Shown here: positions 19,557 to 28,213 of the stretch, piece by piece | Numbering within the stretch: the stretch's first letter is position 1 | How the letters are laid out: each line of letters starts with the position of its first letter | Source of the DNA: Maribacter sp. | Lineage (GTDB): Bacteria > Bacteroidota > Bacteroidia > Flavobacteriales > Flavobacteriaceae | NCBI GenBank assembly: GCA_011050675.1 | Contig: DRFI01000018.1 | Coordinates: forward strand, 62,001-126,000 | Direction: 5' to 3' | DNA: 64,000 nucleotides | Notes under the pieces: model-generated | The model's database searches: none | The model's input: the letters and a program-made list of their open reading frames with translations, nothing else | Told to the model about the DNA's origin: nothing | Program-made: the position numbers and the translations under genes

Positions 19557-21065
19557 TTAAGAATCAGCTTTATCTTTTTTCTTAAATAGTTTTTTGAAGA
19601 AATCGGCTATAAAACCGAAATCCATCATTCCTTTATCTTCTGTTGCCTGTTTTGTTAGATAAACACCTAACGGTAGCATTATTAGTGTTGCTAGCCAAGC
19701 CCCTAACATTGGATGTATATTACCTTCTTTGGCATAATTACTAGCAAAAACGCCTATGAAATAATAGATTAGAAATAATACTATAGCGATAACCATAGGT
19801 AGTCCTAAACCACCTTTTCTTATAATAGCACCCAATGGAGCTCCTACAAAAAATAAGATGATACAAGAGAAGGCTAATGCATATTTATTGTGAAGCGAAA
19901 GAATATGCATATTGTATATTTTATATCGCTTTTGTAATTCTTCTTTTTTACCAGATACAGATCCTAAAATGCTACTGGTAGAATTCTTAGCAGTGCTTAA
20001 AACTTGAATTTGTTGCCAGTCTGGAAATAGAATAAGGAAATTTTCTTTAATAGAATCTTGAAAAGCAATATTTGCTTTAGACTTAATTGCCTTGGTTTGT
20101 ATAATGGAGTCTTTTTTTCTGACCATATCGGTCTTTGTAGAATCATTATTACTAACTACTAATGGAGTAAACATACCAGTTCTACCTTCAATATTCTTTG
20201 AAAATGCACGTACAATTCTGTAGTTATCGCCTCGTAAAGAATCAATATCTTTTGAAAGACGAGAAATATTCTTCATTTTATCAGTACTGATATCGCGCTC
20301 TTCTTCTAATTCATCATTATTTATCTCAGGTATCTCGATATTCATAGTATACGTGTCGAAATCTGCTTGGGCAAAAGGGAATTTCATTTTGCTGTCATTA
20401 CTTTTAGAAGTAACGTCCTCATAATAATGTCCGTCTTTTAATACTAATTGAATGATATCAGATTCTTCGCTACTGATCAACTCTCCCGTTTTAGACTTGA
20501 TAACGGTAGTGTTAAGATTGTTTTTTGATTTGATATGAATAATAACGTTCCTAAGAAAACGGTCGTTATCCCCATATTTCTCATCAACCTTAATATTCAT
20601 TCCTTCAAAATCACTAAAAACCCCTTCAGATACTACTGCAGCAGGTTTAACCTTAGCTATGTTTCTACGGAGATTATATATTTTGCGTTGTGATAATGGA
20701 ATTACATTATTGGCAAAAAAGAAAGTAACTCCGCCTAAAATTGTTACAAAAACAATTAAGCTTAACATAGAGCGCTGCAAAGAAATACCAGATGCCTTCA
20801 TAGCAGCGAATTCATAATTTTCTGCAATGGAGCCAAACGTTAGTATGGAAGATAAAAGTACCGTAAGAGGAAGTACTTTTTCGGTAAGATCTGGCATTAA
20901 ATAAAACAGAAACTTACTTATAATTACAATGTCTAGACCTTTACCCGCAAGGTCATCAATAAAAAGCCAAATCGTTTGAAATATGAAGATAAACATCAAT
21001 ATTACAAACGAGCTGATAAAATTAAAGACGAACCTGGATAGGATATATCGGTCTAGTATTCTCAA
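19557..21065 (-). CDS. LptF/LptG-family (YjgP/YjgQ) lipopolysaccharide export permease
   Basis: 502 residues starting MRILDRYILSRF, the hallmark of LptF/LptG. Membrane helices are near residues 12-35, 55-80 and 100-125, then a large soluble beta-jellyroll-like part, then three more helices near the C-terminus (LSLHNKYALAFSCIILFFVGAPLGAIIRKGG). LptF and LptG form the inner-membrane pair that, with the LptB ATPase, extracts LPS and passes it to LptC. It lies 5 bases after lolA and 2 before ribB. Which of F or G it is cannot be said from one copy. The soluble domain carries a charged insert (about 245-330). Confidence 0.88.
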   Translation of the reverse strand: MRILDRYILSRFVFNFISSFVILMFIFIFQTIWLFIDDLAGKGLDIVIISKFLFYLMPDLTEKVLPLTVLLSSILTFGSIAENYEFAAMKASGISLQRSMLSLIVFVTILGGVTFFFANNVIPLSQRKIYNLRRNIAKVKPAAVVSEGVFSDFEGMNIKVDEKYGDNDRFLRNVIIHIKSKNNLNTTVIKSKTGELISSEESDIIQLVLKDGHYYEDVTSKSNDSKMKFPFAQADFDTYTMNIEIPEINNDELEEERDISTDKMKNISRLSKDIDSLRGDNYRIVRAFSKNIEGRTGMFTPLVVSNNDSTKTDMVRKKDSIIQTKAIKSKANIAFQDSIKENFLILFPDWQQIQVLSTAKNSTSSILGSVSGKKEELQKRYKIYNMHILSLHNKYALAFSCIILFFVGAPLGAIIRKGGLGLPMVIAIVLFLIYYFIGVFASNYAKEGNIHPMLGAWLATLIMLPLGVYLTKQATEDKGMMDFGFIADFFKKLFKKKDKADS

Positions 21066-21070
21066 TAGTT

Positions 21071-21736
21071 CTAATTTCTTAGAATGAAATAACCTTCATC
21101 CTTGTATTTAGCTTCATCAAAAGTAAATAAGGTTTTGGACAAATCTTGATCTGTTTTAAAAGAATTAACAGTGATTGTTGTCTTAGTGCCGTTCTTACCC
21201 GTTTCAATAAGTTTGTAGATATGTTTTGTTCCCATATCAATACCTAATAATCTAGATTTTATTTCTGTATCAGAATCGATAGGGGTTAATTTTACAAACT
21301 GCACTTTTCTTCCTTGTACATCTTGCAAAATATCCCAAGCGTAGTTGTGTCCTTCTTTATAAAAAGTTAACATTTTTGAAGGAGTCATAGCATTTTCATC
21401 ATCAGACTTATCTTCAATAGTAACTTCTTCATTTTCAGGTACAATAGTGTATACTTTGTTTCCATCGAAAATTTGTTGAGAACCTAAATAGTTGAACATA
21501 TACTTATTACCTGCAAGGGTAACATCTCCTCTTGTTTCTTGATTGATACCAGCTTCGGTGTTCTTTAAATCGAATTTAAAGTCAACAAAGATGTTGTCAT
21601 AACTTTGTACTTTGTTATATACTTCATCAAGTAAAGCTTTTGCTTTGTCAGAACCTTGTGCATTTGCAAAAGTTGCAGAGAACATAATCGTCAATACAAT
21701 AATAATTTTTTTCATCTCTTTTTTAATATTATTCAT
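21071..21736 (-). CDS. lolA: LolA-like outer-membrane lipoprotein carrier protein
   Basis: A 221-residue exported protein with a signal peptide ending near FANAQ and the LolA/LolB beta-fold. The segment SYDNIFVDFKFDLKN and the strands DGNKVYTIVPENEEV are typical of LolA in this phylum. It should ferry lipoproteins across the periplasm to the outer membrane. The longest frame overlaps the end of ftsK by 8 bases. An internal ATG seven codons in (21715), giving MKKIIIV, makes a more standard signal peptide and may be the true start. It is part of the tight ftsK-lolA-lptF/G-ribB run. Confidence 0.82.
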   Translation of the reverse strand: MNNIKKEMKKIIIVLTIMFSATFANAQGSDKAKALLDEVYNKVQSYDNIFVDFKFDLKNTEAGINQETRGDVTLAGNKYMFNYLGSQQIFDGNKVYTIVPENEEVTIEDKSDDENAMTPSKMLTFYKEGHNYAWDILQDVQGRKVQFVKLTPIDSDTEIKSRLLGIDMGTKHIYKLIETGKNGTKTTITVNSFKTDQDLSKTLFTFDEAKYKDEGYFILRN

Positions 21737-24101
21737 TATCCAATATTTGTTGAAGGGCTACCATATCAGACACATATACCTGTCTAGCTTTACTTCCTTC
21801 AAATGGACCAACAATTCCTGCTGCTTCTAATTGATCTATAATTCTACCGGCTCTATTATAACCTAGTTTCAACTTACGTTGAATTAATGAGGCTGAACCT
21901 TGTTGTGCAATTACGATAACTTCTGCAGCTTCACGGAACTTCGCATCCCTATCCGATACGTTATTATCAAGACTCGTGCCAGAATCTTCCCCTACATATT
22001 CCGGTAGTTCGTGTGCATCTGGATAAGCTCTTTGACTACCTATGAATTCAACAATTTTAGCAACTTCTGGAGTATCTACAAAAGCACATTGTATACGGGT
22101 AACATCGTTACCTTGAGTAAACAACATGTCACCTCTACCAATCAACTGATCAGCACCTGCGGTATCTAGAATTGTTCTTGAATCTATTTTAGATGTAACC
22201 CTAAAAGCTAATCTCGCAGGGAAGTTGGCTTTGATAATACCTGTAATAACATTTACAGATGGTCTCTGGGTTGCAATGATCAAATGTATACCAATTGCTC
22301 TCGCCAATTGCGCAAGTCTTGCTACAGGTGTTTCTACCTCTTTACCCGCGGTCATGATCAAATCTGCAAACTCATCAATAACCAATACTATATACGGCAA
22401 AAACTTGTGTCCGTCATTCGGATTCAGTTTTCTTGCCTTGAATTTAGTGTTGTATTCTTTTAAGTTACGAACCATGGCTAACTTCAACAGTTCGTATCTA
22501 TTATCCATCTCAATACACAATGAATTTAGTGTATGAATTACTTTGGTATTATCGGTTATAATCGCTTCTTCTGAATCTGGAAGTTTTGCCAAGAAATGAC
22601 GCTCTATTTTATTGTACAGCGTAAGTTCTACTTTCTTAGGGTCCACCAAAATAAACTTCACTTCAGCTGGGTGCTTTTTATATAAAAGAGAAGTTAATAC
22701 TGCATTTAAACCGACAGATTTACCTTGTCCTGTAGCACCTGCCATTAATAAGTGAGGCATCTTAGCCAAATCGACAACAAATGTTTCATTGCTAATTGTC
22801 TTACCAAATGCAATTGGAAGTTCCATTTCTGCTTTCTGGAATTTACTTGAAGCAATTACAGAACGCATAGATACTATAGATGAGTTTTTATTTGGTACTT
22901 CTATACCAATAGTTCCTTTTCCTGGAATAGGAGCGATGATACGAATTCCTAATGCAGCCAATGACAATGCAATATCATCTTCAAGATTCTTAATCTTAGA
23001 TATTCTAACACCGGCTTCAGGTACTATTTCGTATAATGTTACAGTAGGTCCTATGGTTGCCTTTATTTGAGCAATACCTATTTTATAATTTTTTAGAGTC
23101 TCAACAATCTTATTTTTGTTTTCCTCTAACTCTTCTTGGTTAATGGTAATACCACCAGTTGCACCATGTGGGTCTAAGAGGTCAAGAGTAGGAAATTTGT
23201 AATTGCCTAATTCTAGAGTAGGGTCGAATTCCCCAAAGTCATCTACAAGTTTATTTGCAAGAATGTCAATTTCTTCTGGCTCCTCAATAACATGTTCTAC
23301 TTCCATGTCCAAAGTTTCTTCTGGTTCAGGAGTAGTGATTTCAAAATCTTTTATCTTTTCCTCTTTTTCTATATGAGGAATTTCTGTTTTATGGGTGTAG
23401 GTGTCGACAATTACAGGTGCTTCTTCTTCCAATGAAGTGGTTATTAAGTCATCTTCCTCTTTCTTTTTATTTGCTTTTCGTTCTTGGTTCGCTTTAAACT
23501 CAGTTGAAATAGCTTCCTTTCTTGATTTAAAGAAAGATGAAATTCCCTCGGGAGTAACCTCAAAAAGTCTTACAAAGATGAATATGAGTCCAAATACTAA
23601 TAATAATAGTACACCAATTTTGCCAGCGTAGTCTTGTAAGAAGTCATTCATTTCAAAACCTACTAAGCCGCCTAATAAAGGACTGCTTGTAGCAAAAAAG
23701 CCTAATGCAATGGAAATCCAAATAACAAATAGTAAACCCCAAATCCATTTTTTAAACAAAGCCTTCATCGGAAGGCCTAGAAATAGATATATACCTGTAA
23801 TACATACAAGAAACGGAAATATAAGTGATGCTAAGCCAAAACCTTTATACATGAAAAAGTGGCTAATACTTGCACCAAATTTATTCAGTAGATTTTTTGC
23901 TAGTTCATTACGGTCTTTGAATTCCGATAGCAAGCTTTGATCATCTTGCCAGTTAAAGTAAAAGGATATAAAAGAAAAGAATAACGCAATACTAAAAAGC
24001 ATTAACAAACTACCCAAAATGATTTTATTCTGTTTGGATAATTTAAATGATGGTCCTTTTTTAGTAGGTTTTGGCTTTGATTTAGTTGCCTTTTTTGCCA
24101 T
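21729..24101 (-). CDS. ftsK: DNA translocase FtsK
   Basis: 790 residues. Four N-terminal membrane helices (about 28-190) anchor it at the septum, and a charged linker rich in Glu and Lys runs to about 300. The motor domain has Walker A GATGQGKS (Lys461), Walker B as ILVDPKK/VLVIDEFADL, and ATQRPSVNVITG. The last about 65 residues are the gamma winged-helix (LIQRKLKLGYNRAGRIIDQLE) that reads KOPS-type sites. It moves chromosome dimers apart at division. The start overlaps nothing and follows dgkA by 63 bases; the 3' end overlaps lolA. Length and motifs are normal. Confidence 0.96.
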   Translation of the reverse strand: MAKKATKSKPKPTKKGPSFKLSKQNKIILGSLLMLFSIALFFSFISFYFNWQDDQSLLSEFKDRNELAKNLLNKFGASISHFFMYKGFGLASLIFPFLVCITGIYLFLGLPMKALFKKWIWGLLFVIWISIALGFFATSSPLLGGLVGFEMNDFLQDYAGKIGVLLLLVFGLIFIFVRLFEVTPEGISSFFKSRKEAISTEFKANQERKANKKKEEDDLITTSLEEEAPVIVDTYTHKTEIPHIEKEEKIKDFEITTPEPEETLDMEVEHVIEEPEEIDILANKLVDDFGEFDPTLELGNYKFPTLDLLDPHGATGGITINQEELEENKNKIVETLKNYKIGIAQIKATIGPTVTLYEIVPEAGVRISKIKNLEDDIALSLAALGIRIIAPIPGKGTIGIEVPNKNSSIVSMRSVIASSKFQKAEMELPIAFGKTISNETFVVDLAKMPHLLMAGATGQGKSVGLNAVLTSLLYKKHPAEVKFILVDPKKVELTLYNKIERHFLAKLPDSEEAIITDNTKVIHTLNSLCIEMDNRYELLKLAMVRNLKEYNTKFKARKLNPNDGHKFLPYIVLVIDEFADLIMTAGKEVETPVARLAQLARAIGIHLIIATQRPSVNVITGIIKANFPARLAFRVTSKIDSRTILDTAGADQLIGRGDMLFTQGNDVTRIQCAFVDTPEVAKIVEFIGSQRAYPDAHELPEYVGEDSGTSLDNNVSDRDAKFREAAEVIVIAQQGSASLIQRKLKLGYNRAGRIIDQLEAAGIVGPFEGSKARQVYVSDMVALQQILDNE

Positions 24102-24164
24102 TAAAACTTAATTCTGATGCTAAATTACAAATTTACGATGAGCTACGGGATACTAAGAACTAAC

Positions 24165-24530
24165 CTAAAGAATCTTTGGTAAGTAAATGATTAGACCAAT
24201 AATAGTTGAAGCAATAGAAACTAACATAACAGCCCCAGCAGAAATATCCTTTATAAATCCGATTTTGACATCAAACTCAGGTTGAATGTAATCTGCAATC
24301 TTTTCAACGGCAGTATTCATACCTTCAATTCCTAAGACCATGGCGATGGCAAAAATTTGAAGTATCCATTCTGTATGAGATATATCAAAATAAAAGCCGG
24401 CAGCAGTCATTATTATGGCAATGAAAACCTGAATTTTTATACTTGCTTCAGTACGTATTAAAAGTATGGCTCCTTTAAAAGCGAAGCCAACACTTTTAAT
24501 ACGATTGACCAAAAAGGATTCTTTTGGCAT
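24165..24530 (-). CDS. dgkA: Diacylglycerol kinase / undecaprenol kinase family protein
   Basis: A 121-residue membrane protein with three hydrophobic helices and the DgkA signature EGMNTAVEKIADYI (about 69-82), whose glutamates bind Mg2+-ATP. The N-terminal helix motif SVGFAFKGAILLIRTEASIKIQ is also as in the family. In this phylum and in Gram-positives such proteins usually phosphorylate undecaprenol or diacylglycerol, recycling lipid carriers for envelope synthesis. The gene lies 15 bases after tpx and before ftsK on the same strand. Confidence 0.9.
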   Translation of the reverse strand: MPKESFLVNRIKSVGFAFKGAILLIRTEASIKIQVFIAIIMTAAGFYFDISHTEWILQIFAIAMVLGIEGMNTAVEKIADYIQPEFDVKIGFIKDISAGAVMLVSIASTIIGLIIYLPKIL

Positions 24531-24545
24531 GTGTGTTGTTTGTTA

Positions 24546-25049
24546 TTAGTTCATTAACGCCTCTAAAGCTGCTTTGTAATTTGGCTCTTCTGTAGTTTCA
24601 GTTACTTGCTCTGTGTACAATACATTTCCTTTTTCATCAACAACAACAACCGCTCTTGAAAGTAATGGAGCCAATGGTCCGTCAGAAAATGCTACGTTGT
24701 AACCTTTACCGAAATTACCATCTTTAAAATCAGAAAGCATTTCAACATTCTCAATACCTTCTGCACCACAAAATCTTGCTTGTGCGAAAGGAAGATCTTT
24801 TGAAATACATAATACGATCGTATTATCTAGTTCTGCTGCTTCTTTGTTAAATTGACGTACAGATTGTGCGCAAGTGCCTGTATCTACACTTGGAAAAATA
24901 TTTAATACTACTCTAGAACCTTCATAGTCTGAAAGTTTAACAGTAGATAAGTCATTCTTAGTTAATTGAAATTCTGGAGCTTTTCCACCAGCTGTTGGTA
25001 GCGTTCCTATTGTGTGTATTTCGTTTCCTTTTAGTGTAACCGAAGCCAT
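24546..25049 (-). CDS. tpx: Thiol peroxidase (atypical 2-Cys peroxiredoxin)
   Basis: 167 residues, full length for Tpx. The peroxidatic Cys60 is in SVDTGTC and the resolving Cys94 in ARFCGAEG, as in E. coli Tpx; the N-terminal beta-hairpin MASVTLKGNEIHTIGTLP is also characteristic. It reduces lipid and other hydroperoxides using thioredoxin. It heads the run tpx-dgkA-ftsK-lolA-lptF/G-ribB, isolated on its upstream side by the terminator at 25127-25152. Confidence 0.96.
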   Translation of the reverse strand: MASVTLKGNEIHTIGTLPTAGGKAPEFQLTKNDLSTVKLSDYEGSRVVLNIFPSVDTGTCAQSVRQFNKEAAELDNTIVLCISKDLPFAQARFCGAEGIENVEMLSDFKDGNFGKGYNVAFSDGPLAPLLSRAVVVVDEKGNVLYTEQVTETTEEPNYKAALEALMN

Positions 25050-25120
25050 AACTTTTGTCTTTTTATAATTGAGACTGTGAAATTATAAAATATAAAGTTG
25101 AAATGAGTGGGAATAGAGTA

Positions 25121-25152
25121 AAAAAAAAGTCCTTTCAAATTTGAAAGGACTT
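25121..25152 (-). terminator. Perfect palindromic terminator after the thioredoxin operon
   Basis: A 26-base perfect inverted repeat (25127-25152) preceded on the plus strand by an 8-A run gives, on the minus strand, a hairpin and U-run 18 bases past the stop of the gene at 25171. It separates that operon from tpx. Confidence 0.9.
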
Positions 25153-25170
25153 TATATTTTTTGAAAGGTA

Positions 25171-25428
25171 TTATTTATCTATGGAGCCTAAAACACGCTG
25201 CATAAATTGATTCATAGCATCTTTCTTTGGTGTGCCTTGCTGTATGCTGTTCGCAACTTCTATAGCACCGTACATATTAGATATAAGTTCACCGATTACA
25301 TCTAGTTCTTCATCTTTTAATGAAGGTAACTCGGTTAGTGCTTCTAGAGTTTCAATGGTTTCAAGAACGTAGTCGCTATCTTTTTCTTCAATGAACTCTG
25401 TCAGTAATTTAATTATGGGTAATCTCAC
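25171..25428 (-). CDS. Small conserved acidic protein encoded with thioredoxin (DUF6952-like)
   Basis: 85 residues, acidic and helical, with no signal peptide or cysteines. I believe it is the small DUF6952-type protein that follows a thioredoxin in many flavobacteria, but no function is known to me. Its start overlaps the thioredoxin stop by 20 bases, so translation is coupled. The downstream palindromic terminator ends the unit. The pattern of heptad-like leucines and glutamates (YVLETIETLEALTELPSL) suggests a helical bundle. It may modulate the thioredoxin or peroxiredoxin encoded beside it. Confidence 0.7.
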   Translation of the reverse strand: MRLPIIKLLTEFIEEKDSDYVLETIETLEALTELPSLKDEELDVIGELISNMYGAIEVANSIQQGTPKKDAMNQFMQRVLGSIDK

Positions 25429-25723
25429 TGATCAAATCTTTTAATAGGTCATACTTATTAGTCTGAACCTGATTTTTAATTTTTCCTTTCTCGAAAGAAG
25501 CGAAGGTTGGTAAGTTGCTTACGTCTGCTAGCTTTCTTGATTCAGGAAATTTCTCTGCGTCAGCTAAAACAAAAGTAATATTCTCATTTTGAGAAGCTTC
25601 TTTTTTAAACTTAGGCTTCATAATTCTACAGTTACCGCACCATGTTGCTGAATATTGTACAACTACATTAGGGTTGTTGTCTATAATTTCCTGTAAATTA
25701 TCTTGTTCTAATTCTAATAACAT
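25409..25723 (-). CDS. Thioredoxin family protein with WCGNC active site
   Basis: A 104-residue single thioredoxin domain. The redox motif is Cys29-Gly-Asn-Cys32 in SATWCGNCRIMKP, instead of the usual CGPC; the cis-proline region reads SNLPTF. There is no signal peptide, so it is cytoplasmic. It lies between a peroxiredoxin gene upstream and a small acidic protein gene whose start it overlaps. The context suggests it reduces the peroxiredoxin. Replacing Pro by Asn in the active site should change its redox potential. Confidence 0.92.
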   Translation of the reverse strand: MLLELEQDNLQEIIDNNPNVVVQYSATWCGNCRIMKPKFKKEASQNENITFVLADAEKFPESRKLADVSNLPTFASFEKGKIKNQVQTNKYDLLKDLISEITHN

Positions 25724-25744
25724 AATTAAAGTTATTTAAGGATT

Positions 25745-25794
25745 AATAAAATGAACATGAGATACATTACCTCATGTTCATCAGTAATTTTATT
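25745..25794 (-). terminator. Hairpin between peroxiredoxin and thioredoxin genes
   Basis: An 11-bp stem (25751-25761 with 25771-25781) is extended on both sides by AAUAAAAU/AUUUUAUU pairing. On the minus strand the stem is followed by a U-rich stretch. It may act as a partial terminator, so that the peroxiredoxin is made in excess over the thioredoxin. Confidence 0.65.
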
Positions 25795-26437
25795 AGTTAG
25801 CGTGTGTAGAAAGGTAGCTAGCAACACCATCTCTATTTGCAGACATTGCTTCTTTGCCTTCTTCCCAGTTAGCTGGGCAAACTTCACCTTTTTCTTGAAC
25901 GTGAGTTAAGGCATCTACTAAACGTAAATACTCCCCTACATTTCTACCTAATGGCATATTATTAATGCTTTCGTGTTGTACTACACCTTCTTCATCAATA
26001 ATATATGTTGCTCTATAAGTAACATTGTCACCTTCTACCTGAACAGTTCCTGTTTCTTCGTCGTAAACTTCGTTTTGAATATCTAAAATTCCTAAAACGC
26101 TAGATAAGTTACGGTTGCTATCTGCTAATATTGGGTAAGTAACACCTTCAATACCACCGTTATCTTTGCTTGTGCTTAACCATGCAAAGTGTACTTCTGG
26201 TGTATCACAAGATGCACCGATTACTACTGTATTTCTTTTTTCGAACTCACCAATAGCAGCTTGAAATGCATGTAATTCTGTAGGGCAAACAAAAGTAAAA
26301 TCTTTTGGATACCAGAAAAGAACCACTTTTTTATTATTCTTTTGAGCTTCTTCTAATACATTAAGTTTAAAAGTGTCGCCCATGTCGTTCATCGCGTTAA
26401 CACTAAGATTTGGGAATTTCTTTCCTACAAATGCCAT
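25793..26437 (-). CDS. Typical 2-Cys peroxiredoxin (AhpC/TSA family)
   Basis: 214 residues. The peroxidatic Cys51 is in FTFVCPTE and the resolving Cys187 in GEVCPANW, as in AhpC/Prx1-type enzymes; the arginine/threonine active-site surroundings are intact. It reduces H2O2 and organic peroxides and is recycled by thioredoxin or AhpF-like partners; a thioredoxin gene follows. A perfect -7 element lies at 26471-26478. Together with tpx there are two thiol peroxidases within 2 kb. Confidence 0.95.
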   Translation of the reverse strand: MAFVGKKFPNLSVNAMNDMGDTFKLNVLEEAQKNNKKVVLFWYPKDFTFVCPTELHAFQAAIGEFEKRNTVVIGASCDTPEVHFAWLSTSKDNGGIEGVTYPILADSNRNLSSVLGILDIQNEVYDEETGTVQVEGDNVTYRATYIIDEEGVVQHESINNMPLGRNVGEYLRLVDALTHVQEKGEVCPANWEEGKEAMSANRDGVASYLSTHAN

Positions 26438-26470
26438 AATATGTTTTCGTTTTATAATTAATTATAAAGC

Positions 26471-26478
26471 AAAATTAA
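26471..26478 (-). promoter_or_regulatory. Predicted -7 element of the peroxiredoxin gene
   Basis: On the minus strand this reads TAATTTTG, a perfect TAnnTTTG, 34 bases before the start codon. No clear TTG is seen at 17-23 bases further upstream. Confidence 0.4.
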
Positions 26479-26653
26479 GACTTGATAAGAGGTTAAAAGA
26501 CTTTCTAAATTAGAATTTTCAATGAAAGAATAACTATTTTGAATAGCGTTTAGTTTAGGTCTCTTTTAGTATGAATGACATAAATTAACGTCACCAAAAT
26601 TGCCAAATCAGCAAAGAAGATGGTGTTAAGTTGAAAAGGTGTAAGTCTTAGAT

Positions 26654-28147
26654 TTAAGATTTTTTTGAAGCTATTCTTTTAATCTTAATATTGAACCCTG
26701 CAAATATGAAAGTCATAATTGGGCTTAACCAATTGAAAATAGCATAGACAAAGTACTCTGCTACACCAACACCTAATACACCGCTATGGTATGCGCCACA
26801 GGTGTTATAAGGAATTAAAACAGAAGTTACCGTACCAGTATCCTCAAGTGTTCTACTTAAATTTTCTGGTGCTAAGCCTCTATCTTTAAATGCTTTAGAA
26901 AACATTTTACCAGGTACAACAATTGCTAAATATTGATCAGAAGCTGTCCCGTTTAAAACAATGCAACTAATACCAGTACTTAAGAATAAACCAAATGTAG
27001 ACTTAGCCATGCTAAGTAAAGATTTTGTGATTCTAGCCAACGCACCAATACCATCCATTATACCACCAAAAAACATAGCGCAAATAATTAGCCAAATAGT
27101 TCCCAGCATACCTGTCATTCCCTTAGATGAGAATAAATCGCTTAAGGCTTTATTGTTGGTAGGTATATCTGTACTTACTGTTATTGCTTTTAAAATACCT
27201 TGGTAACCAGATTGGAAATTTAATTCTGTAGCCCCAGTAATACCAGCAACTATTTGTGGTTGAAAGATAAGTGCAAATACAGCTGCCAAAAGCGTACCTA
27301 TCAATAAGGCGGCTAGGGGAGGTGTCTTTTTAACTATTAGTGCTATTACGGCTATAGGTACAAGAAATAACCATCCATTAATATCAAAAGAAGAATCTAT
27401 AGAAGCTAAAATGGAATCAACATCAGCTTCTCCATTTGTTTCTAAACTAAAGCCTATAATTAAAAATACAATTAGAGTAACTGTAATTGTAGGGACTGTG
27501 GTCCATAACATATATTTAATATGAGAGAACAATTCTCCACCTGCCATTGCAGGAGCCAAATTAGTTGTATCACTTAATGGTGATAACTTATCGCCAAAAT
27601 ACGCACCAGATAAAACAGCACCAGCTGTCATCCCTAAAGAAATGCCTAAAGCTTCCCCAATACCTATTAATGCAATACCTACTGTTGCAGACGTGGTCCA
27701 GCTACTTCCTGTAGCTACTGAAATTATTGCGCAGATGATAACACATGCCGCTAAAAATATAGTTGGGTTTAGAATTTGTAACCCGTAATAGATCATAGCG
27801 GGTATAATGCCGCTAACCAGCCAAGTACCAGCTAGTGCACCAACCATTAGTAAAATTAGTAATGCCCCTGTTGTAGATCGAATATTTTCTTCTACTTCAG
27901 CAATCATCTGCTTGTAAGAAACTTTATGAAAGAACCCTACAATGGCAGCAACTGCACCACCTAATAATAATATGAACTGATTAGAACCGCTTAGAGCATC
28001 ATCACCAAATACGTAAACATTGTACGCCAACATGGCAACTAGGGCTATTACAGGAATTAAAGCAGCAAAAATGCTTAATTCTTTATTGTCAACGATATGT
28101 TCGTTTTCCCTGTGTTCATTGGTATTTTGATCTGACATTAAAATCAA
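26654..28147 (-). CDS. nhaC: NhaC-family Na+/H+ antiporter
   Basis: 497 residues with about eleven to twelve membrane helices and the NhaC family features VATGSSWTTSATVGIAL and GAYFGDKLSPLSDTTNLAPAM. These define the discontinuous transport helices of this antiporter superfamily. It should expel Na+ (or exchange other cations/anions) at the inner membrane, useful in a marine habitat. The N-terminal about 25 residues are hydrophilic. A second ATG three codons in (28138) gives MSDQN and could be the start. The gene stands alone, with about 215 gene-free bases downstream. Confidence 0.9.
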   Translation of the reverse strand: MILMSDQNTNEHRENEHIVDNKELSIFAALIPVIALVAMLAYNVYVFGDDALSGSNQFILLLGGAVAAIVGFFHKVSYKQMIAEVEENIRSTTGALLILLMVGALAGTWLVSGIIPAMIYYGLQILNPTIFLAACVIICAIISVATGSSWTTSATVGIALIGIGEALGISLGMTAGAVLSGAYFGDKLSPLSDTTNLAPAMAGGELFSHIKYMLWTTVPTITVTLIVFLIIGFSLETNGEADVDSILASIDSSFDINGWLFLVPIAVIALIVKKTPPLAALLIGTLLAAVFALIFQPQIVAGITGATELNFQSGYQGILKAITVSTDIPTNNKALSDLFSSKGMTGMLGTIWLIICAMFFGGIMDGIGALARITKSLLSMAKSTFGLFLSTGISCIVLNGTASDQYLAIVVPGKMFSKAFKDRGLAPENLSRTLEDTGTVTSVLIPYNTCGAYHSGVLGVGVAEYFVYAIFNWLSPIMTFIFAGFNIKIKRIASKKS

Positions 28148-28213
28148 GTTTGGTTACTACGTAATATTACGATTTCTGTTACGGATGTGCAAACCCATTT
28201 TAGAATTGAAATC

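Noticed and set aside
19184..19585. A 133-codon frame antisense to ribB
   Set aside because: It covers the conserved RibB catalytic region, so it is a shadow of the real gene.
22225..22536. A 103-codon frame antisense to ftsK
   Set aside because: It lies across the FtsK motor domain and has no features of its own.
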